A DNA stretch of 40,672 nucleotides from Lysobacterales bacterium (lineage in GTDB: Bacteria > Pseudomonadota > Gammaproteobacteria > Xanthomonadales > SZUA-36), in assembly GCA_014238945.1 (NCBI GenBank), contig JABAAB010000034.1, positions 1 to 40,672 on the forward strand. Direction: 5' to 3'. Of the stretch, positions 34,812 to 40,672 are shown one piece after another; positions within the stretch are counted from its first letter, which is position 1, and every line of letters begins with the position of its first letter. Under the pieces are notes generated by a model that saw only the letters and a program-made list of their open reading frames with translations, did no database searches and had not been told where the DNA came from. Made by a program: the position numbers and the translations under genes.

Positions 34812-36149
34812 ATGCATTGCTGGTCGCTGGAATGTAAACAAGACCTGCTCAGCATTGCTGATGCGTTACCTGCGTTATACCCCTACCTGCTGGACAGTGC
34901 CGCACCCGGCCCGCTGGGTGCACGCAGTCTGCTGTTGAGAACCAGCGGCGAGTCGTTGTGCCGGCATAGCGATGGCAGCATCTCCGGCCCGGGTCGGGGC
35001 GAAAGTTTTCTGTCACGACTCAATCATTGGTACCAACAAAATCAGGTTTCCCCCGCAAACAACGGACCGTGGCCATTTGTCGGTGGCTGGTTTATCTACC
35101 TGGGCTATGAACTGGCCGCCGAAATTGAACCGGTCGTGAAGTTTCCTGCGGCTGGTGATCAGTTTCCTGTTGCTATTGCTGCGCGTTGCCCGGGGGTGAT
35201 TTACAGCCGTCCCGAGGATCCCGGTGTGCTCCACCTGGTAGCGGAGAGTGAACAGTTACTGGCGGAGATGCGCAAGGAAATCGAGTCATTGCTGTCGGTG
35301 GCTGCAAATGTTGACAGTGATTTATACAAGCTCTCATGTGATCCCCCGGAGACATTCAAACGTGCCGTGAAACGCATTCATGAATACATACTCGATGGCG
35401 ACGTATTCCAGGTAAACCTATCTCGTGGGTGGCAGGCTGAATTCAGGCAATCTGTTCATGCCACGACCTTGTACCGGGCGCTGCGCCAGAGCAATCCTGC
35501 CCCGTTTGCTGGTATGGTGCGCTGGGGGAAACATGTGCTGATGAGTTCTTCGCCTGAACGCCTGGTCAATATCCATCGGCGTTCGGTCCAGTCAAGACCC
35601 ATTGCGGGTACCCGTCCCCGGGGCACGGACACTGCCTCTGACCTGGCTTTGAGCCAGGAACTGCTCGCACACCCCAAAGAGCGTGCAGAACATATCATGT
35701 TGATTGACCTGGAACGCAATGACCTGGGTCGTGTTTGTGAAACGGGTAGCGTGGAAGTGAATGAATTGATGGTTGTTGAAACCTATGAGCACGTTCATCA
35801 TATTGTCTCAAATGTTCGTGGAAGACTGCGCCGGGATGTTACACCCATTGATGTGATCAGGGCGGTCTTCCCCGGGGGCACCATAACCGGGTGTCCCAAG
35901 GTGCGTTGTATGGAGATCATTGCGGAACTGGAGCAGCAGGGGCGAAGCTTTTATACCGGATCATTCGGATTCCTCGGGGTTGATGGCGGTATGGATCTGA
36001 ATATCCTGATTCGTTCCATGCTGTTACAGGGGGACCGCATCAGTTTCCGTACCGGGGCAGGTATCGTCGCCGACTCCGAACCGGACAGTGAGGTTGCAGA
36101 AACCGAGGACAAGGCACGTGGATTACTGAGGGCCCTGGGGCATGTATGA
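34812..36149 (+). CDS. pabB: Aminodeoxychorismate synthase component I
   Basis: PabB aminates chorismate with ammonia from a glutaminase partner, the first step to p-aminobenzoate and folate. The 445-residue protein has the chorismate-binding signature at its C-terminal half: SSPERLV, RPIAGTRPRG, HIVSNVRGRL, then FPGGTITGCPKVRCMEII. I read it as PabB rather than anthranilate synthase TrpE because pabC follows directly. Its stop lies within the first codons of pabC (an eight-base overlap). The glutaminase subunit pabA is not in the window. Confidence 0.9.
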   Translation: MHCWSLECKQDLLSIADALPALYPYLLDSAAPGPLGARSLLLRTSGESLCRHSDGSISGPGRGESFLSRLNHWYQQNQVSPANNGPWPFVGGWFIYLGYELAAEIEPVVKFPAAGDQFPVAIAARCPGVIYSRPEDPGVLHLVAESEQLLAEMRKEIESLLSVAANVDSDLYKLSCDPPETFKRAVKRIHEYILDGDVFQVNLSRGWQAEFRQSVHATTLYRALRQSNPAPFAGMVRWGKHVLMSSSPERLVNIHRRSVQSRPIAGTRPRGTDTASDLALSQELLAHPKERAEHIMLIDLERNDLGRVCETGSVEVNELMVVETYEHVHHIVSNVRGRLRRDVTPIDVIRAVFPGGTITGCPKVRCMEIIAELEQQGRSFYTGSFGFLGVDGGMDLNILIRSMLLQGDRISFRTGAGIVADSEPDSEVAETEDKARGLLRALGHV

Positions 36150-36954
36150 ATGCCTGGTAGATGGAGAGATCTCCAGATACGTTGAGACCACCAACCGTGG
36201 TCTTAATTATGGTGATGGACTTTTCGAGACGCTGTCGGTCATGCGGGGGCGCCCGCGCAGATGGCAGGCCCACATGGACCGACTTGGCGCCGGCTGCGAA
36301 CGATTGGGACTGCCGATGCCCCCGCAAGCCATTTTGTTACGTGATGTCCAGACAGTGAGTGCGGGTCTTGCAGCAACAGTGGTCAAGATTGTATTGGTAC
36401 GCAGTGGCAACGGTCGAGGCTACAGCCCGTCGAAGGTCAGTAGCTGTGTACGGATTGTCAGCGCACATGCCTACCCCCAGGGGCTGGCGCACAATGCAGA
36501 AAAAGGGGTAAATGCACGTATCTGCAAACTCAGGCTGGCTATCCAGCCCGCACTGGGTGGTATGAAACACCTGAACCGTCTCGAACAGGTACTGGCGAGC
36601 TCAGAGTCCATTGGTGATGATCACACCGAGGGCTTGTTGCTGGACTGTGAAAACCACCTGGTCAGCGCCATATCCGCGAACATTTTCCTGGTCATGGGCG
36701 AGTTGTTGTTGACCCCCAGGCTGGACCAGTGTGGTGTCCGGGGGGTCTTGCGGGAGCAGATACTAAAGGCCTTCGGCAGCCGTTGTGAGCAACGTCGTAT
36801 CATGGTTGACATGATGACCGAGGCCGATGAAGTTTTTATCTGTAATTCGGTCCGGGGTGTGGTTCCCATTGTATCCATTGATGACCTGGAATATCCCGTC
36901 GGTCCCGTGACCAGGGAAATTCAGTCATGGTTAGAAAAGTGTGAGGCATCATGA
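36142..36954 (+). CDS. pabC: Aminodeoxychorismate lyase
   Basis: PabC is a PLP enzyme that releases p-aminobenzoate and pyruvate from aminodeoxychorismate. The 270-residue fold-type IV protein has the PLP lysine Lys142 in MKHLNRLEQVLAS, exactly as in characterised PabC, and the early YGDGLFET motif at 23-30. The ATG at 36142 overlaps pabB, and the stop overlaps the mltG start by four bases. Confidence 0.94.
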   Translation: MYECLVDGEISRYVETTNRGLNYGDGLFETLSVMRGRPRRWQAHMDRLGAGCERLGLPMPPQAILLRDVQTVSAGLAATVVKIVLVRSGNGRGYSPSKVSSCVRIVSAHAYPQGLAHNAEKGVNARICKLRLAIQPALGGMKHLNRLEQVLASSESIGDDHTEGLLLDCENHLVSAISANIFLVMGELLLTPRLDQCGVRGVLREQILKAFGSRCEQRRIMVDMMTEADEVFICNSVRGVVPIVSIDDLEYPVGPVTREIQSWLEKCEAS

Positions 36955-37967
36955 AACGATTGCTGCCGGTGGCCCTCATTCTCCTGCTTCTGGCAGTCGG
37001 TATGGCAGCCGGAATCTGGCATCAATATCTGCGCTTTCTCGATTCACCGCTGGTTCTCGCAAACTCAGGATTGACAGTCAATGTGGAGCGGGGTGCCACT
37101 ATTCGCTCAGTCGTATTTGAACTGGAGCAAATGGGTATCACCAGGATGGACTGGCGCTGGAGGTTACTGAGTCGATTGAAGCCCGTGACCATCAAAACCG
37201 GCGAGTATGCACTGGATCAGGGCTTGCTGCCGTCGCAGTTACTTGATCTTCTGGCTTCCGGAAAAGTGGTCAATTATCGATTTACCATAATAGAGGGGTG
37301 GACAGTCAGGCAATTGCTGAGGGCCCTGGCTGAAGACCCTGTTGTGCAACAGACACTTGACGATCTTCCTGAACGCGGGTCTTTGCCGGGAACAGACATG
37401 GGCAACCCGGAAGGCTGGTATCTTCCGGAAACCTATCTGTTTGTGCGTGGGGACACCGATGTCGATATATTGACACGTGCCCACCAATCCATGCGCACAG
37501 CGCTGGAACAAAGCTGGTCCGGGCGTGCGATTGGTTTGCCCTATGAAACACCCTATGAAATGCTGACCCTGGCATCAATCATTGAGAAAGAGACTTCACT
37601 GGAAAGTGAACGCGCCATTATTGCAGGGGTATTTGTAAGACGTCTGCAGGAAAAGTGGCGGCTGGAGACCGATCCCACGGTGATTTACGGTATGGGTACA
37701 GAATTCAAAGGGAACATCAGCCGTAAGGATTTACAACAGGACACGGCCTACAACACCTACAGGCGCCACGGTTTGCCCCCCACGCCCATTGCTTTACCGG
37801 GTGTGGCGTCATTGCGTGCGGCGGCACAGCCTGAAGCGGGAACTGCCATGTTTTTTGTGGCTGACGGTCAGGGCGGGCATACATTTTCGAGTACACTTGA
37901 AGAACACAACAAGGCGGTACAACAGTTGCTCAGTGGCACAAGGCCCGAGCAGAAAATCAAGGAGTAA
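36951..37967 (+). CDS. mltG: Endolytic murein transglycosylase MltG (YceG-like)
   Basis: MltG cuts nascent glycan strands and is thought to set the end of peptidoglycan polymerisation. The 338-residue protein has one N-terminal membrane helix (about 4-22), a LysM-like region and the catalytic YceG domain. The probable catalytic Glu212 is in LASIIEKETS, followed by the conserved RRLQEKWRLETDPTVIYG. Its stop shares one base with the tmk start. Confidence 0.95.
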   Translation: MKRLLPVALILLLLAVGMAAGIWHQYLRFLDSPLVLANSGLTVNVERGATIRSVVFELEQMGITRMDWRWRLLSRLKPVTIKTGEYALDQGLLPSQLLDLLASGKVVNYRFTIIEGWTVRQLLRALAEDPVVQQTLDDLPERGSLPGTDMGNPEGWYLPETYLFVRGDTDVDILTRAHQSMRTALEQSWSGRAIGLPYETPYEMLTLASIIEKETSLESERAIIAGVFVRRLQEKWRLETDPTVIYGMGTEFKGNISRKDLQQDTAYNTYRRHGLPPTPIALPGVASLRAAAQPEAGTAMFFVADGQGGHTFSSTLEEHNKAVQQLLSGTRPEQKIKE

Positions 37968-38599
37968 TGCCATTGCACAAAGGCGTATTCATCAGCCTTG
38001 AAGGAGGAGAGGGTGCGGGTAAAAGCACCCAGCACCGGCGAATAATCGAATGGTTGACCGATCATGGCAACCTGGTTGTGGAAGCCCGTGAACCCGGCGG
38101 CACAGCCGTGTCGGAGAAAATTCGGAGTTTGTTACTCGATACACGCAATGCCGGACTGGATGCAGTTTCCGAATTGTTGTTGCTGTTCGCTTCGCGGGCG
38201 CAATTATTGCAGGAGGTCATCAGGCCGGCCCTTGCTGCTGGCAAAGTGGTCGTGTGTGATCGTTTTACCGATGCCAGCTATGCATACCAGGGTGGCGGCA
38301 GGCAGCTGGGTGCGGCGACTGTTGCAGTGCTGGAAAAACTGGTCCACCAGGATCTGCAACCCGACCTGACATTTCTGTTCGATATGCCGGTGGAACAGGG
38401 TATGTCACGTGTGGCAGGACGCGGACAGGCGGATCGGTTTGAGATTGAATCTATCCGGTTTTTTACACGGGTAAGGAATGCGTATCTTGATCGTGCCGCT
38501 GCAGATTCGAACCGCTACGTGATCATTGATGCCAGTGTGGATGTGGATCAGGTCTGGACACAGGTGCAGACCGTCCTGGAGGATATGCCGGGCTTATGA
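37967..38599 (+). CDS. tmk: Thymidylate kinase
   Basis: Tmk phosphorylates dTMP to dTDP. The P-loop EGGEGAGKST is at 12-21, the DR motif in CDRFTDASYAYQGGGR, and the LID region around RVAGRGQADRFE. At 210 residues the length is normal. It overlaps holB by four bases at its stop, keeping the conserved mltG-tmk-holB order. Confidence 0.96.
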   Translation: MPLHKGVFISLEGGEGAGKSTQHRRIIEWLTDHGNLVVEAREPGGTAVSEKIRSLLLDTRNAGLDAVSELLLLFASRAQLLQEVIRPALAAGKVVVCDRFTDASYAYQGGGRQLGAATVAVLEKLVHQDLQPDLTFLFDMPVEQGMSRVAGRGQADRFEIESIRFFTRVRNAYLDRAAADSNRYVIIDASVDVDQVWTQVQTVLEDMPGL

Positions 38600-39558
38600 T
38601 TTACCCGTGGCTGCAGGATAACTGGTCCTTTCTGATCCGGAGTCTTCGTCAACAGCGTCTTGCGCATGCCTTGATGATTGAAGGTACGGCCGGCACCGGT
38701 AAGCAGAGGCTCTCAGATGCCCTGGTGGCGTTGCTGCTGTGTACCGGTGTCACTGACACAGACCAGGATGCTGATGCAGCCTGTGGTCAATGTCGGTCCT
38801 GCGAATTACTCTCCGGTGGAGCCCACCCGGACTACTTTGATATCCATCCGGACGAGGGCAAGGATGTGATCAGGGTGGACCAGGTTCGCCAATTGATCGG
38901 CTCTCTGCACCTGACGACTTCGATAAGCCAGCGCAAGCTCGCCTGTATTCATCCGGCGGAACTGATGAACATCGCTTCTGCCAACGCACTTCTGAAAAGC
39001 CTGGAAGAGCCCGCAGGTGATGCCGTGTTGATCCTGGTCTGCAACGACCCGGGGAGACTGCCGGTGACAGTCCGTAGCAGATGCCAGTCCATTGTGGTCA
39101 GCCAACCTGACCGGATTTCTTCAATTAAGTGGCTGGAGGCGCAGTCCGGTCGATCTGCCGATGTCGTGCAATTGGCACTCGAAGCTGCAGGTGGCAGTCC
39201 GGTCCGTGCGCTGGAATACATCGAGTCACCGGATCTGGATGCATTTGGGAAGATCAGAATCGCGTTGGCGAAGCTGTTGAATCATCCCGGGTCAGCATCC
39301 ATCGTGAGTCAGGAATTAATTGATCTCAAACCTGATGATTTATGGCGCTGGCTGTCAAGTTGCTGTGCTGAAGCGGTGAGGCTGACCATGACAGGGTCAC
39401 GCACTGACTGGCTGCCTGACTCTGTCTCATTGAATCCCAGGGGGCTACTCGATCTGCAACGACAGGCGGACATCAACCGGAAATTGTCTGCGAGTTCCGT
39501 ACGTGGAGACTTACTTCTGCAGGATTGGCTGATAAGATGGGCGGAACAGGTCATCTGA
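38596..39558 (+). CDS. holB: DNA polymerase III delta-prime subunit
   Basis: HolB is the delta-prime subunit of the clamp loader. The 320-residue protein has a modified P-loop GTAGTGKQ at about 30-37. Four cysteines probably bind zinc (Cys49, Cys63, Cys66, Cys69 in the CGQCRSC region). It also has the NALLKSLEEP motif and the SRC motif in TVRSRCQSIVV, all typical. The C-terminal collar domain follows from about 210. The stop lies in a short tandem repeat. Confidence 0.94.
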   Translation: MIYPWLQDNWSFLIRSLRQQRLAHALMIEGTAGTGKQRLSDALVALLLCTGVTDTDQDADAACGQCRSCELLSGGAHPDYFDIHPDEGKDVIRVDQVRQLIGSLHLTTSISQRKLACIHPAELMNIASANALLKSLEEPAGDAVLILVCNDPGRLPVTVRSRCQSIVVSQPDRISSIKWLEAQSGRSADVVQLALEAAGGSPVRALEYIESPDLDAFGKIRIALAKLLNHPGSASIVSQELIDLKPDDLWRWLSSCCAEAVRLTMTGSRTDWLPDSVSLNPRGLLDLQRQADINRKLSASSVRGDLLLQDWLIRWAEQVI

Positions 39559-39574
39559 ACAGCAGGTCATCTGA
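39547..39574 (+). repeat. Tandem 12-base duplication over the holB stop
   Basis: CAGGTCATCTGA occurs at 39547-39558 and again at 39563-39574, with a 16-base period. The first copy contains the holB stop codon, so the second copy lies just outside the gene. It looks like a small slippage duplication with no clear function. Confidence 0.6.
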
Positions 39575-39634
39575 TCAACAGGACATGATTTTCACAGACA
39601 TCGGGCTCTAACAAGAACCAACGAGGAAACTGGC

Positions 39635-39976
39635 ATGGCACAACAGGGTATACTTTCACTATCGATCAAGGACAGGCAAACGCTATTCAGTGCCTACATG
39701 CCCTTTGTCCAGGGTGGTGGTTTATTTGTACAAAGCACCAAGCGCTATGCGCTGGGTGATGAGGTGTTCCTGTTATTGACGATCATGGAGCTGGAAGAGC
39801 GGCTGCCCATACCGGGGAAAATCATCTGGGTGACACCGGCTGGTGCGCAGGGTAACAGACGACCAGGTATCGGCGTGCAGTTTGCCGACACCTCCGATGG
39901 TACACATGCCCGGACCATTATCGAGACTCATCTTGCCAATTTGTTGAGTTCCGACAAAAGAACTCATACAATGTGA
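39635..39976 (+). CDS. pilZ: Type IV pilus protein PilZ
   Basis: The 113-residue protein matches the original PilZ of type IV pilus biogenesis over its full length. GILSLSIKDRQTLFSAYMPF at the start, a GGLFVQSTKRYALGDEVFLL segment, KIIWVTPAGAQGNRRPGIGVQF and the C-terminal THTM all fit. The RxxxR and D/NxSxxG motifs of cyclic-di-GMP-binding PilZ domains are absent, as in the pilus-type proteins. It works with PilB and FimX in pilus assembly. It follows holB by 76 bases, the usual tmk-holB-pilZ order. The tatD gene often next in line is not here. Confidence 0.95.
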   Translation: MAQQGILSLSIKDRQTLFSAYMPFVQGGGLFVQSTKRYALGDEVFLLLTIMELEERLPIPGKIIWVTPAGAQGNRRPGIGVQFADTSDGTHARTIIETHLANLLSSDKRTHTM

Positions 39977-40003
39977 TAAATAACAATAATATACAGAGTA
40001 TAT

Positions 40004-40672
40004 CTAAATCTTATTATTTAATACGTCTTCAATAACATCGAGCATCTCAAAGACTGGTTTTCCAGCCTGGTAAAAGTGCGGCGAAAGCCGGATCATTTCT
40101 GTACGCAGGGCACAACTCAACTGCCGTTGTTTAAGCGCACGATGTACATCGAGCATCTGCTGACCGGTAAATTTGAAACTGACGATACCTGACACCCTGG
40201 CGGGCTGGTAAGGACGTGCGAGTTCAACACCCGGGAGGCTGGCGAGTCCCTCGGATAAAACTCGCGAGTTTTCGGCCACCATGTCCTCTACCCGGTGCAT
40301 GCCGACGTCCTGCAGCAAACCAAGCGATGCGTACAGCGCAGCCTGGCCCAGTGTGTTCGGGCTACCGGCTTCAAAACGTATCGCCGTGGCACTGGGCTCC
40401 CATTCATCCCTGTTGAACTGATATGGCTCATCTACCATCCGCCAGCCGTGCTGATTGAGACGGAGTTGCTCCCGAGCATTTTTAGAGCAATAAAATACCG
40501 CTATACCTTCCGGTGCCAGCAGCCACTTGTGGCCATCTGCCGCCATGAAATCGATCCCGTTGTTCTGCACATTCATTTGCAGGGCACCGAGATGCTGGAT
40601 GGCATCGACAAAGAACAACGTACCGGCCTGTTTACAGGCAGCACCCAGTACCTCAAGTTTTAATCGCAGGCC
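40004..40672 (-). CDS. Class V aminotransferase (cysteine desulfurase-like), C-terminal part
   Basis: The frame enters from the right edge of the window (base 40672) and ends at 40004, giving 223 C-terminal residues. The PLP lysine is visible in ADGHKWLLAPEG (Lys49 of the visible part), preceded by FVDAIQHLGALQMNV with the conserved Asp and Gln-His of fold-type I class V enzymes. The FEAGSPNTLG segment is the usual FExGTPN-type motif. No cysteine desulfurase active-site Cys loop is seen in the visible portion, so it may be a desulfurase-like aminotransferase or lyase rather than IscS/SufS. It is convergent with pilZ. The N-terminal half lies outside the window. Confidence 0.85.
   Translation of the reverse strand, partial: GLRLKLEVLGAACKQAGTLFFVDAIQHLGALQMNVQNNGIDFMAADGHKWLLAPEGIAVFYCSKNAREQLRLNQHGWRMVDEPYQFNRDEWEPSATAIRFEAGSPNTLGQAALYASLGLLQDVGMHRVEDMVAENSRVLSEGLASLPGVELARPYQPARVSGIVSFKFTGQQMLDVHRALKQRQLSCALRTEMIRLSPHFYQAGKPVFEMLDVIEDVLNNKI

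Noticed and set aside
34812-36149. pabB inserted in the fab cluster as a novelty
   Set aside because: The fabF-pabB-pabC-mltG order occurs in other Gammaproteobacteria to my knowledge, so it is not unusual.
39635-39976. PilZ as a cyclic-di-GMP receptor
   Set aside because: The RxxxR and D/NxSxxG binding motifs are absent. The protein matches the non-binding pilus-type PilZ over its full length.
1-40672. CRISPR arrays, tRNA or rRNA genes, insertion sequences, prophage
   Set aside because: By eye I found no regularly spaced repeats, no tRNA cloverleaf with a CCA end in the gaps, no transposase and no phage structural genes. A tRNAscan or covariance search would settle the RNA genes.

Overview
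The window looks like a stretch of chromosome from a gammaproteobacterium. Two conserved gene orders support this: ndk-rlmN-pilW-rodZ-hisS-yfgM-bamB-der, and yceD-rpmF-plsX-fabH-fabD-fabG-acpP-fabF-pabB-pabC-mltG-tmk-holB-pilZ. The type IV pilus genes pilW and pilZ, a FadE-type acyl-CoA dehydrogenase and a fadJ-fadI pair fit a Pseudomonas/Xanthomonas-like or uncultured marine lineage. I cannot name a genus. I see no tRNA, rRNA, CRISPR array, insertion sequence or prophage.

Layout. (1) 1-4751 is the accessory end. It holds the C-terminal tail of an unknown (perhaps HNH-type) protein, a toxin-antitoxin pair (ribbon-helix-helix antitoxin plus Doc/Fic-like toxin) behind two adjacent palindromes, and a large secreted repeat protein. 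That protein is split into three reading frames by an in-frame TGA and two +1 frame changes. (2) 4986-7641 is a minus-strand set: DUF2461 protein, miaE-like tRNA hydroxylase and a family-2-like glycosyltransferase. (3) 7815-12119 is a minus-strand set: pterin-carbinolamine dehydratase, a MoxR ATPase, a DUF58 protein and a TgpA-like transglutaminase. (4) 12268-13398 encodes a patatin-like phospholipase. (5) 13414-16022 holds fadE and a small overlapping upstream ORF. (6) 16120-23921 is the ndk-to-der housekeeping run. (7) 23964-28457, minus strand, holds a glutathione peroxidase, fadI, fadJ and a Maf/YceF pyrophosphatase. (8) 28534-39976 is the ribosomal L32/fatty-acid/aminodeoxychorismate/MltG/Tmk/HolB/PilZ cluster. 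(9) 40004-40672 is a class V aminotransferase cut by the window edge.

How the genes work together. plsX, fabH, fabD, fabG, acpP and fabF build acyl chains on ACP, while fadE, fadJ and fadI break acyl-CoA down. pabB and pabC make p-aminobenzoate for folate. yfgM, bamB and rodZ serve the envelope (Sec translocon, outer-membrane protein assembly, cell shape). rlmN, miaE and der serve RNA modification and ribosome assembly.

Most of the window is conventional. The parts that deserve a second look are the broken or recoded surface-protein locus with its attenuator-like leader, the double-palindrome operator of the toxin-antitoxin pair, the 47-codon ORF overlapping fadE, and the missing ispG between rodZ and hisS. 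I did not find a clearly new multi-gene system. No gene-free stretch exceeds 300 bases; the longest gaps (848-1077, 4752-4985, 7642-7814, 33073-33224) are described in the entries.
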